Assembly (NCBI GenBank): GCA_049975065.1
Contig: JBNGDN010000023.1
Reading direction: 5' to 3' (one strand)
DNA length: 23,965 nucleotides
Source of the DNA: Hydrogenovibrio sp049975065
GTDB lineage: Bacteria > Pseudomonadota > Gammaproteobacteria > Thiomicrospirales > Thiomicrospiraceae
Made by a program: the position numbers and the translations under genes. The notes beneath the pieces were generated by a model. It saw only the letters and a program-made list of their open reading frames with translations. It had not been told where the DNA came from and did not search any database. Below are positions 15,462 to 22,711 of the stretch, in pieces (position 1 is the first letter of the stretch; each line of letters begins with the position of its first letter).

Positions 15462-16553
15462 TTATTGCGACTCGCGGCTCAAGGCCGCCAGTTGCTCCGC
15501 CTGATATTCATGGATCAGTGGGTCGATGACTTGTGCCAAACCGCCTTGCATCACTTCATCCAACTTGTAGAGGGTGAGGTTGATGCGGTGGTCGGTTACT
15601 CGTCCCTGCGGGTAGTTGTAGGTGCGAATGCGCTCCGAACGGTCTCCGCTGCCGACCAGGCTTTTACGCTCCTGCGCAATTTCTTTATCGTGGACGCGCT
15701 GGCGTTCGTCCATAATGCGTGCCGCCAGTAGTGACATGGCGCGGGCGCGGTTTTTATGTTGTGAACGTTCGTCCTGACATTCCACCACCGTGCCTGTCGG
15801 TAAGTGAGTGATGCGGATGGCAGAGTCGGTTTTGTTGACGTGCTGGCCGCCAGCACCGGAGGCGCGAAAGGTATCCACTTTTAAATCGGCCGGATTGAGT
15901 TCGATTTGTTCCACATCCGGCGCTTCAGCCATGATGACCACGGTGGCGGCGGAGGTGTGGACGCGGCCTTGGGTTTCGGTGGCGGGCACGCGCTGCACTC
16001 GGTGAGCACCGGACTCGAACTTCAGGCTTGAATAGGCGCCATCTCCGATGATGCGGGCGATGATTTCTTTATAACCGCCATGTTCGCCTTCTTGAGCGTT
16101 AATAATTTCCACCTGCCAGCGCATGGTTTCGGCATAGCGACTGTACATGCGAAAGAGGTCTCCGGCGAAAATCGCCGCTTCGTCACCGCCGGTGCCGGCA
16201 CGGATTTCCAAAAAAATATTGGCGTCGTCGTTCGGGTCTTTCGGCAGCAGCATTTTTTGCAGCTCGGTTTCCAGTGTTTCTTGGGTTTTCTCCAGGCCTG
16301 GCAGTTCTTCCTGCCCCATTTCTTTCAGGTCGGGATCGCCGGACTTGATCATGTCCTTGGCTTCATTGAGGTCCGCCTCGTTATGCAGGAAGCGGTTAAA
16401 GGTTTCCACCACGGGCGTCAATTGGGCGTGTTCTTTGGTTAAAGCACGGTATTTGTCTTGTTGGTTGATGACTTCTGGGTCGGATAACAGGTGGCCGACT
16501 TCGTCCAGTCGTTCAACCAAGTGTTCAAGTTTGTGTTGGATTGACTCTTTCAT
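15462..16553 (-). CDS. prfA: Peptide chain release factor 1
   Basis: RF1 recognises UAA and UAG in the ribosomal A site and triggers peptide release. The 363-residue protein carries the codon-reading tripeptide PAT (190-192) within HRVQRVPATETQGRVH. The catalytic GGQ loop (235-237) is in SGAGGQHVNKTDSAIR, with the glutamine that PrmC methylates. PAT rather than SPF distinguishes RF1 from RF2. It lies 62 nt after hemA and 2 nt before prmC, in the operon order familiar from E. coli. The ribosome site is weak. An exact CCAGGCCTGG copy within it encodes Pro-Gly-Leu. Confidence 0.96.
   Translation of the reverse strand: MKESIQHKLEHLVERLDEVGHLLSDPEVINQQDKYRALTKEHAQLTPVVETFNRFLHNEADLNEAKDMIKSGDPDLKEMGQEELPGLEKTQETLETELQKMLLPKDPNDDANIFLEIRAGTGGDEAAIFAGDLFRMYSRYAETMRWQVEIINAQEGEHGGYKEIIARIIGDGAYSSLKFESGAHRVQRVPATETQGRVHTSAATVVIMAEAPDVEQIELNPADLKVDTFRASGAGGQHVNKTDSAIRITHLPTGTVVECQDERSQHKNRARAMSLLAARIMDERQRVHDKEIAQERKSLVGSGDRSERIRTYNYPQGRVTDHRINLTLYKLDEVMQGGLAQVIDPLIHEYQAEQLAALSRESQ
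16292..16301. repeat. CCAGGCCTGG decamer, copy 5 (inside prfA)
   Basis: Exact decamer, read as Pro-Gly-Leu on the minus strand, so it uses a different codon phase from the Gln-Ala-Trp copies. Confidence 0.9.
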
Positions 16554-16615
16554 AGGGCTTATTTCTCGGTATTGGGTTGCTCTGGCTGAGTGGTGGTTGC
16601 GTAAAACTTGGGGCG

Positions 16616-17917
16616 CTAACCACAGGTGGTGGTGTTGGGTTGCGATGTAGACTCAGCTTCTTTGTCGTCGGTCAGTAAAATGTGCGCGGCGGACGCCACC
16701 AGTTCTTTTTGGCCGCTTAAACCGGCTTTATGCAGATTTTGAGTGGGGGTGTGTAAAATTTTATTGGTGAGCTGATTGGCCAGCTTTGTGATCAATTCTT
16801 TTGGGTCGGCACCCTGTTCCAGATGGCGTATGGCATCGGTTAAGGCTTGTTCTTTAAGCTGGTAGGCATGGGTGCGGAAAGACTGAATGATTGGGCTTAT
16901 TTGTTGGGTGGCCTGATATTGAAGCATGAAGTTTTCAGCTTGCAGCTCAATAATTTCTTCGGCTTCAAGTGCGGCATCTTTGCGAGAACGTTTGTTTTCT
17001 TCGATGATCTCCTGAAGGTCATCCACTGTGTATAAATAGGTGTCGCTGAAATCGCCCACCGAGGGTTCAATGTCGCGCGGAACAGCAATGTCCACCATGA
17101 AAATGGGCTTATTGCGTCGTTTTTTGAGCGCCGCGCCCACCATGGTTTTGGTGAGAATGGGGTCGGGGCTGGCCGTGGAGCTGATAATCATGTCGGCCTC
17201 GTGAAGGTGGGCGGTAATTTCGTTGAGACTGATGGCATAACCCTCAAGCGCTTCAGCCAGGTGGTGGGCTTTGTTGAGGGTGCGGTTTGCGATAATCAGT
17301 TTGCCGATGTGGTTTTCACTGAGGTGGCGTGCGACCAGCTCGGTGGTTTCACCGGCGCCGATGAGTAAGGCCGTCTGTCGAGAAAGGTTGCCGAAGAACT
17401 GTTTGGAGAGTGCAACGGCGGAAAAGGCGACGGAAACGGGGCTTGAACCGATAGCGGTATCCGTTCGAACTTGTTTGGCCGTTTTGAATATGTGCTGAAA
17501 CAGGCAGTTCAATGTTTGGTGGATGGTTCCTGATTTGTGCGCTAGGCTGTAGGCGTCTTTGATTTGTCCCAAGATTTGGGGTTCGCCCAGCACTAAGGAA
17601 TTGAGGCCGCTGGAGACACGCATAATATGCTTAATGGCTTCTAAGTCTTTGTATTGATACAGGAAGGCCTCGATACTGTTGGCCGGCAGCTCAAAGTAGC
17701 GGTGTAGCCAGTCGCGTAAATCTTCTGTGGATTCGGATTTTAGGGTGGCGTAGATTTCCGTGCGGTTGCAAGTGGATAAAATCACGCCTTCATTGACCAG
17801 CCCGTGCGACTTTATCTCAGTCAGAGCGCCCTGAAGTTGGTTGGGTGAAAAAGCCACTTTTTCACGAATGGTGACAGGCGCGGTTTCATGGTTTACGCCT
17901 AGAACAAGTAGTTTCAT
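16616..17917 (-). CDS. hemA: Glutamyl-tRNA reductase
   Basis: HemA reduces Glu-tRNA(Glu) to glutamate-1-semialdehyde with NADPH, the first committed step of the C5 route to haem and other tetrapyrroles. The 433-residue protein starts MKLLVLGVNHETAPVTIREK and has STCNRTEIY with the nucleophile C50. The NADPH-binding region contains LIGAGETTELVARHL and IIANRTLNKAHHLAE, and the C-terminal dimerisation helices follow. An in-frame ATG 15 codons upstream exists, but the added residues have no family similarity, so 17917 is preferred. The presence of hemA means the organism uses the C5 pathway. It is the first gene of the hemA-prfA-prmC-moeB unit and divergent from the TPR lipoprotein gene. Confidence 0.94.
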   Translation of the reverse strand: MKLLVLGVNHETAPVTIREKVAFSPNQLQGALTEIKSHGLVNEGVILSTCNRTEIYATLKSESTEDLRDWLHRYFELPANSIEAFLYQYKDLEAIKHIMRVSSGLNSLVLGEPQILGQIKDAYSLAHKSGTIHQTLNCLFQHIFKTAKQVRTDTAIGSSPVSVAFSAVALSKQFFGNLSRQTALLIGAGETTELVARHLSENHIGKLIIANRTLNKAHHLAEALEGYAISLNEITAHLHEADMIISSTASPDPILTKTMVGAALKKRRNKPIFMVDIAVPRDIEPSVGDFSDTYLYTVDDLQEIIEENKRSRKDAALEAEEIIELQAENFMLQYQATQQISPIIQSFRTHAYQLKEQALTDAIRHLEQGADPKELITKLANQLTNKILHTPTQNLHKAGLSGQKELVASAAHILLTDDKEAESTSQPNTTTCG

Positions 17918-18220
17918 AGGGACTCGAAATAAGGACTGAAGACAGTCAATAAAAAATCGCAATCAAAGAGGCTAATTTTGCTAAATTACACCCGTAATTG
18001 CAAGTTTTGGGGACTACTTTCGGCGCGGGCATTCATAATTGACACTTGTTCCATTGTTATTTGGCGTGTGATAAAACTGGTTTGTGTTATAAAATAGAAA
18101 TCTGGTTTTTATCCCGAAAATTTCAAAAAACATTGCATTTACCATAATAATCGACCGAAGATGGGCTGAAGCCCTAGGGAAATGTCAAAATAAGCTGAAA
18201 AGCGATCAATCGGAGAGTCT
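17918..18220. promoter_or_regulatory. Divergent intergenic region between hemA and the TPR lipoprotein gene
   Basis: This 303-nt AT-rich stretch has no convincing gene and must hold promoters for both sides. For the plus strand, TGTTATAAA (18085-18093) looks like an extended -10 element, but no good -35 lies at the right distance. A TTGACA at 18039-18044 lacks a matching -10. For the minus strand, TTGCAA followed 17 nt later by CAAAAT (within about 17967-17995) is a weak candidate. A short hairpin, GGGCTGAAGCCC, lies at 18163-18174. No operator could be recognised. Confidence 0.35.
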
Positions 18221-20068
18221 GTGTCAGGTTTGTCAAATCAAAATATTATTGTCGCCCTTGGAAAAATCGGTTTGCTGGGGGTGCTTCTTTCATTAGCGGC
18301 TTGCGGGCAGTTTCCGAAAAGTCCTTCGGTTGAAACGACCGAAGCGGATAGCACGTCTGTGGCGCCGGTTGTGCAGCAACCACAGCCGCTTGCGGCACCG
18401 GAAGTGATCGAGTCGCAAAAGGCAAGCCTTGCCTCAGCTAAAATGCCGCCGGATGTGATGTACAAAATCATGGTCGGAGAGATGTTGGTGCAAAAGGGGC
18501 AGAGTGCCAATGCCTTTGGTGTGCTGTATCCGGTCGCGGCTGAGACGAAAGACCCAGGCCTGGCAGAAAGGGTCTTTAAGTTGTCGATGACAACCTATGA
18601 TTTAAACGCCATACAGGCTTCTGCCAAACTGTGGCGTGACGTGTCCCCGCAGGAAGCGATGGCCTGGAAGGCCTCCTACCTGATTTCAGTGCGGGAGGGG
18701 AAGGTGTCGGAGGCGCTGACTTTCTGGAAGCGTTATCAAGCCTTGTCAAAGGTGACCTTGGAACAGGATTTGATTGCCACTGGGATACGTGTAGCGCAAG
18801 CCGCTCCGGAAAAAGATGGTTTGCGCTTTTTGGCTGAGTTGAAAGCGCAGTACCCTGAAATACCCGCGGCCTCGTTTGCTCTGGGCGCAGCGGCGGAAAG
18901 TTACCGTGCCTATGAAACGGCGATCCCGGCACTTGAAGCGGCGGCACAGATGTATCAGGCGCGCATGAAAGCCAAGCCCGATGATTATGACGCTCAGAAG
19001 TTGTATCGTGAATCGAATCAATTGTTGGCCAATGCGTTTTTGAAATCGGGTCAGGCGGATCTGGGGTTGCAGCGATTGACGTCTTATATTAATCAGAACC
19101 CAGATGATTGGTTGATGCAGGAACGCTTCGCTCGCCTTGAGGTTAAAGCGGGTTATTTTGACGCAGCAGAGAAGCGTTATCAGCGTATTGTAGAGAATGA
19201 ACCTAAGGCCTATACGTCCAGGTTGTCTTTAGCGTTGTTGCGTTTGGAGCGTGGTGCCTTTGCAAAAGCCGATGCGTCTTTGAAATCGTTGCAGAAGGTG
19301 CCGCAATATCGTTCCACGGCAAATTATTATTTAGGGGTGTCGGCACAGAAGCAGGGGGAGCCCGAGCAGGCGATCACCTATTTTAAAATGATTGACAGTG
19401 CCGATTACTTAGTGGATGCCAGGTTGCACATCGCAGAAATGGAATATCCTAAAATCGGTTTGGATCGAACCATTGAAAACTTAGAAGCGATTCCAACGAG
19501 TGAGTTGAATGATCAGATCAAGGTGCTGCGCGGAAAGGCTATTTTTTACAATATCGCGGGTAATAAAGAAAAGGCCATTGGGGAATATCAGCAAGCCATT
19601 GAGTTGGACGACCAAAAGGCGGATCTGTATTTAATGCAAGCCATGTTGTTTTATGACTTGCAGCAGTACGACGCTTATGAGCAGAATTTAGAAAAAGCGT
19701 TGGCGTTAGACTCTGAAAACGTGGATGCTTTGAATGCGCTGGGGTATTTCTTGGTGGAGCAGGGGCGTGATTTAGAACGTGCTGAGCAGTTGTTGGATAA
19801 AGCCTTGTCGATTGCACCGAATCGGTACTATGTGTTGGACAGTCGCGGCTGGTTGGCTTATCAGCTTGGGGATTACGAGCAAGCAAAGCAGTATCTTGAA
19901 CGTGCGCTGGCGATTCAAATGGATGACGAAGTTTTGTTGCACTTGATACAGGCAAAGTGGCGATTGGGTGAAAAGGCACAAGCGGTTGAATTGTGGCAAG
20001 CGCATCATCGCAAGTTTCCAGATAACGAGCCGTTACAACAGATCATAGAGACGTTAGAGTCGCCGTAG
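18221..20068 (+). CDS. TPR-repeat outer-membrane lipoprotein
   Basis: This 615-residue protein starts with GTG, five nt after GGAGA. The N-terminus has a hydrophobic signal peptide (about 8-27) ending in the lipobox LAAC with Cys28. The next residue is Gly rather than Asp, so outer-membrane sorting is expected. A Pro/Ser/Thr/Val-rich linker follows. The rest is built from tetratricopeptide-type helical repeats, clearest at about 440-580 (for example AIGEYQQAIELDDQKADLYLMQA and LNALGYFLVEQGRDLERAEQLL). It corresponds by position to the TPR gene I recall next to hemA in Pseudomonas. In that layout it is followed by lolB and ispE, which are not here. A scaffold role in the envelope is likely, but its partners are unknown. 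A CCAGGCCTGG copy encodes Pro-Gly-Leu near residue 112. Confidence 0.82.
   Translation: MSGLSNQNIIVALGKIGLLGVLLSLAACGQFPKSPSVETTEADSTSVAPVVQQPQPLAAPEVIESQKASLASAKMPPDVMYKIMVGEMLVQKGQSANAFGVLYPVAAETKDPGLAERVFKLSMTTYDLNAIQASAKLWRDVSPQEAMAWKASYLISVREGKVSEALTFWKRYQALSKVTLEQDLIATGIRVAQAAPEKDGLRFLAELKAQYPEIPAASFALGAAAESYRAYETAIPALEAAAQMYQARMKAKPDDYDAQKLYRESNQLLANAFLKSGQADLGLQRLTSYINQNPDDWLMQERFARLEVKAGYFDAAEKRYQRIVENEPKAYTSRLSLALLRLERGAFAKADASLKSLQKVPQYRSTANYYLGVSAQKQGEPEQAITYFKMIDSADYLVDARLHIAEMEYPKIGLDRTIENLEAIPTSELNDQIKVLRGKAIFYNIAGNKEKAIGEYQQAIELDDQKADLYLMQAMLFYDLQQYDAYEQNLEKALALDSENVDALNALGYFLVEQGRDLERAEQLLDKALSIAPNRYYVLDSRGWLAYQLGDYEQAKQYLERALAIQMDDEVLLHLIQAKWRLGEKAQAVELWQAHHRKFPDNEPLQQIIETLESP
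18554..18563. repeat. CCAGGCCTGG decamer, copy 6 (inside TPR lipoprotein gene)
   Basis: Exact decamer, read as Pro-Gly-Leu on the plus strand. Confidence 0.9.
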
Positions 20069-20115
20069 TTTCACGCGAAAAGTGCGAAAAATGATTGGTT
20101 TTTTTTGAAAAAGGC

Positions 20116-20143
20116 TTGATTTGGCATGCGGAACGTGGATAAT
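20116..20143 (+). promoter_or_regulatory. Probable promoter of tRNA-Gln (and prs)
   Basis: TTGATT (20116-20121) and GATAAT (20138-20143) are separated by 16 nt and followed by CGCTCC, a GC-rich discriminator of the kind seen at stable-RNA promoters. The expected start near 20150 leaves a short leader before the mature tRNA end at 20178. Confidence 0.5.
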
Positions 20144-20177
20144 ACGCTCCTGTCTTCAAGACGACAGTGATTTCAGT

Positions 20178-20252
20178 TGGGCTATCGCCAAGCGGTAAGG
20201 CAACGGGTTTTGATCCCGTCATGCGCAGGTTCGAATCCTGCTAGCCCAGCCA
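20178..20252 (+). tRNA. tRNA-Gln (anticodon TTG)
   Basis: Cloverleaf elements are all visible. The acceptor stem TGGGCTA pairs with TAGCCCA. The D arm reads GCCAAGCGGTAAGGC. The anticodon stem ACGGG/CCCGT encloses the loop TTTTGAT with anticodon TTG. The T arm is GCAGG-TTCGAAT-CCTGC, and the discriminator G is followed by an encoded CCA. The U-starting acceptor stem is typical of bacterial tRNA-Gln. Its place just before prs matches the gene order I recall from Pseudomonas. It lies 62 nt before prs and may be processed from a common transcript. Confidence 0.96.
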
Positions 20253-20314
20253 TTTCCATTCTCGAATTCTTCAAATCATTTTTTTCCTGGCGCACGCCTT
20301 AGGAGTTGCCTTTA

Positions 20315-21280
20315 ATGGCTTACAAAAATGTCCGATTGTTTGCCGGTAACGCAAATGTCAGCCTGGCTGAAAATATTTCCACCTCAATTGATATTCCTCT
20401 TGGTAAAGCCGATGTTGGTCGTTTTAGTGACGGCGAAATTATGGTGCAGATCAATGAATCTGTGCGCGGTAAGGATGTTTATGTCTTGCAACCGACCTGC
20501 ACACCGGAACCAGCGGTCAACCTAATGGAATTGCTGGTGATGATCGATGCCTTGAAACGCGCCTCCGCCAAACGCATTACCGCAGTCGTGCCTTACTACG
20601 GGTTTGCGCGTCAGGATCGGCGGCCACATTCAGCCAGGGTGCCGATTACAGCGCGTTTGGCGGCCGACATGATTACGGTCGCAGGTGCGGATCGTTTGAT
20701 TACAGTCGATTTGCACGCTGATCAGATTCAGGGTTTTTTCGATATTCCGGTGGACAATATTTATGCGTCGCCCACATTGGTCGATGACATGCGTGCGTCA
20801 GGGCATATTGCCGATGATAATATGATGGTGGTGTCACCCGATATGGGGGGTGTTGTCAGAGCTCGCGCCGTAGCAAAAGCACTGGGGTGCGACATGGCGA
20901 TTATTGATAAGCGTCGCCCAAAAGCGAATGTCGCACAAATTATGAATATCATTGGTGATGTTGATGGGCGCGATTGTATATTGGTGGATGATATGGTCGA
21001 TACCGCCGGAACCTTGTGTAAGGCGGCCGAGGCGCTTAAAGATCACGGAGCAAAAAGCGTGACCGCCTATGTGGTGCATGCGGTTTTGTCTGGGTCGGCG
21101 GTTGAGAATATCAATAACTCTTGTCTTACCGAATTGGTGGTGACCGATACAATTCCGCTGTCTGCGGCGGGTATTGCGTCCTACAAAATTCGTCAGGTCA
21201 GCATTGCCCCTGTTCTTGGCGAGACCATTCGCCGAGTCCATCAAGAAGAGTCTGTCTCCGAATTGATGCCGATTCGTTAA
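20315..21280 (+). CDS. prs: Ribose-phosphate pyrophosphokinase (PRPP synthase)
   Basis: Prs makes phosphoribosyl pyrophosphate from ribose 5-phosphate and ATP for nucleotide, histidine and NAD synthesis. The 321-residue protein shows RFSDGEIMVQI (36-46), YYGFARQDRRPHSARVPIT with the ATP-binding loop, and VDLHADQIQGFFDIPVDN. VSPDMGGVVRAR follows, and the PRPP loop is DDMVDTAGTLC (225-235). ATG 20315 is chosen over the in-frame TTG at 20306 because AGGAG lies at 20301-20305, nine nt away, and the family starts at this point. The stop codon overlaps the left arm of the palindromic terminator that follows. Confidence 0.96.
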   Translation: MAYKNVRLFAGNANVSLAENISTSIDIPLGKADVGRFSDGEIMVQINESVRGKDVYVLQPTCTPEPAVNLMELLVMIDALKRASAKRITAVVPYYGFARQDRRPHSARVPITARLAADMITVAGADRLITVDLHADQIQGFFDIPVDNIYASPTLVDDMRASGHIADDNMMVVSPDMGGVVRARAVAKALGCDMAIIDKRRPKANVAQIMNIIGDVDGRDCILVDDMVDTAGTLCKAAEALKDHGAKSVTAYVVHAVLSGSAVENINNSCLTELVVTDTIPLSAAGIASYKIRQVSIAPVLGETIRRVHQEESVSELMPIR

Positions 21281-21303
21281 AACCACCAGGCCTGGTGGTT
21301 TTT
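21279..21303. terminator. Palindromic terminator after prs with CCAGGCCTGG core
   Basis: AAAACCACCAGG is followed directly by its exact reverse complement, a 24-bp perfect palindrome (21279-21302). The right arm ends in a five-T run and the left arm in an A run, the shape of a bidirectional terminator. It directly follows the prs stop. The central decamer (21286-21295) is the seventh exact copy of the window's repeated motif. Confidence 0.75.
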
Positions 21304-21356
21304 GTCTAGTACTTTGTTTTTTCTCAGTTTCCGCTTTAAGTTTTAATAAATTTCAG

Positions 21357-21362
21357 TATAAT
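21357..21362 (+). promoter_or_regulatory. -10 box of the rplY-pth promoter and structured leader
   Basis: A consensus TATAAT at 21357-21362 stands after the prs terminator; the -35 region (CTTTAA near 21334) is poor. Transcription starting near 21370 would give a leader of about 90 nt. The leader contains two hairpins: TTTGAG pairing with CTCAAA (21401-21424), and ACAGGC-TAC-GCCTGT (21428-21442). The rplY ribosome site GGAG (21449-21452) follows shortly after the second stem. Confidence 0.5.
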
Positions 21363-21460
21363 ACCGCTCTTTGTTTCTGTGCTTGGTCGCGAGCATGGAG
21401 TGTTTGAGGCGTTTGCCCTCTCAAATCACAGGCTACGCCTGTTTGAATGGAGTAATAAAA

Positions 21461-22039
21461 ATGAGTCATGTATGGACTGCAGAACTTCGTACTGAAGAAG
21501 GGAAAGGTGCGAGCCGCCGCCTTCGTCATGCGGGGATGGTTCCCGCCATTATTTATGGTGGTGAACAGGAAGCGAAATCAATTGCGATTGAGAGTCGTAT
21601 TGTTGAGCATGCTTTGAACGATGTTGATTTGTATAACACAGTGCTGACGATCGAAGGTGCAGGCGAGGCTGAGAGCTGCGTTATTAAAGATCTTCAACGT
21701 CATCCGGCGACAGGGTTTGTCTCTCATATCGACTTTCAGCGTGCATCGGATTCTTCACGTATTGTGAAGCGTGTACCTTTGAAGTTTGTTGGTCAATCTT
21801 CTGCACCGGGTGTGAAAATGGGTGGTTTGATGTCATTCATGCAATCCAGTGTCGAAGTGTCTTGTTTAACGCAGGATCTGCCAACCGCCATCAAAGTGGA
21901 CGTGTCCGGTCTTGAAGCTGGAGAAAGTTTGCGCTTGTCTCAATTGGCTCTGCCAGAAGGTGTGAAGTTAACGGCTTTGACACACGGTAACAGCGATTAC
22001 GATCAAGCGGTTGTTGGTATTGGAAAAGTAAAACGTTAA
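21461..22039 (+). CDS. rplY: 50S ribosomal protein L25, long CTC form
   Basis: L25 binds the loop E region of 5S rRNA in the large ribosomal subunit. This 192-residue protein is the two-domain CTC/TL5 form, not the single-domain form of about 94 residues in E. coli. The N-terminal domain has GKGASRRLRHAGMVPAIIYG, and FVSHIDFQRA marks its end. The C-terminal domain (about 100-192) includes VPLKFVGQSSAPGVKMGG and VDVSGLEAGESLRLSQLALPEGV. ATG 21461 has GGAG eight nt upstream. The longer open frame to 21371 covers the structured leader and has no similarity. It sits in the conserved order prs-rplY-pth-ychF. Confidence 0.94.
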   Translation: MSHVWTAELRTEEGKGASRRLRHAGMVPAIIYGGEQEAKSIAIESRIVEHALNDVDLYNTVLTIEGAGEAESCVIKDLQRHPATGFVSHIDFQRASDSSRIVKRVPLKFVGQSSAPGVKMGGLMSFMQSSVEVSCLTQDLPTAIKVDVSGLEAGESLRLSQLALPEGVKLTALTHGNSDYDQAVVGIGKVKR

Positions 22040-22056
22040 TTTTAACGTTCTTTGTT
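22032..22056 (+). terminator. Weak hairpin at the end of rplY, possible attenuator before pth
   Basis: AACGTTA-ATTT-TAACGTT (22032-22049) forms a seven-pair AT-rich stem that includes the rplY stop codon, followed by CTTTGTT. It is too weak for a firm terminator call. It may lower read-through from rplY into pth or simply protect the 3' end. Confidence 0.35.
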
Positions 22057-22069
22057 CGAAAGCCCGCAT

Positions 22070-22648
22070 ATGTCATCTGTAAAGCTCATTGTTGGTCTTG
22101 GTAATCCAGGGCAACAGTACGTACAGACTCGGCATAATGCGGGTTTTTGGTTTGTGGAGGAAATTGCTCGTCAATACGGTGTGCAATTTCGTCCAGAAAC
22201 CAAATTTTTCGGTGAAGCGGCTCGTGTGCAGTCGTCCGGGTTGGATGTCTGGTTGTTGAAACCGATGACCTACATGAATCGCAGCGGCCAATCCATTCAG
22301 GCGCTGGCCAAATTCTATAAAATCGCGCCCGAAGAAATTTTGGTGGTGCATGACGAGCTGGACTTGGAGTCGGGTGTAGCGCGCCTGAAAAAAGGCGGTG
22401 GACACGGCGGGCATAACGGTTTACGCGACACCATTGCTGCATTGGGCACAAAAGAATTCCAGCGCCTGCGCTTAGGCATTGGGCATCCCGGCAACAGCAA
22501 ACAAGTCGTGGATTACGTGCTCAAAGCACCGTCGAAAAACGAATTGGTTGCCATTGAAATGGCCATTGATGAAGCCGGTCGTGTCTTGCCGGACGTCTTG
22601 AGTGGTGCGATGGAAAAAGCGATGAATCGGTTGCACAGCGACACCTGA
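22070..22648 (+). CDS. pth: Peptidyl-tRNA hydrolase
   Basis: Pth releases peptides from prematurely dropped peptidyl-tRNA, recycling tRNA in the cytoplasm. The 192-residue protein starts MSSVKLIVGLGNPGQQY and has TRHNAGFW with catalytic H22, and N12 in GLGNPG. KPMTYMNRSG carries N70 and VVHDELDLE carries D95. The lid region KKGGGHGGHNGLRD includes N116. All known active-site positions are kept. ATG 22070 matches the family start, and no strong Shine-Dalgarno precedes it. It lies 30 nt after rplY and 63 nt before ychF. Confidence 0.95.
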   Translation: MSSVKLIVGLGNPGQQYVQTRHNAGFWFVEEIARQYGVQFRPETKFFGEAARVQSSGLDVWLLKPMTYMNRSGQSIQALAKFYKIAPEEILVVHDELDLESGVARLKKGGGHGGHNGLRDTIAALGTKEFQRLRLGIGHPGNSKQVVDYVLKAPSKNELVAIEMAIDEAGRVLPDVLSGAMEKAMNRLHSDT

Positions 22649-22676
22649 TTCAACGCGCAACAACATTCAAATCATA

Positions 22677-22694
22677 TTAATTAAAGTTAACTTT
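22677..22694. promoter_or_regulatory. Overlapping AT-rich palindromes before ychF
   Basis: TTAATTAA (22677-22684) overlaps the 12-bp perfect palindrome AAAGTTAACTTT (22683-22694), which ends 17 nt before the ychF start. Position and symmetry suit a protein-binding site, but no known operator is recognised and chance is possible in AT-rich DNA. Confidence 0.25.
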
Positions 22695-22711
22695 GGGTTC
22701 AGGAGACAAAC

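Noticed and set aside
16080..16650. Long plus-strand open frames across prfA and the prfA-hemA gap
   Set aside because: Shadows of the codon bias of prfA on the opposite strand; no domain pattern or start signal.
18039..18044. TTGACA as a -35 box for the TPR lipoprotein gene
   Set aside because: No -10-like hexamer occurs 16-18 nt downstream; the nearest TATAAA is far too distant.
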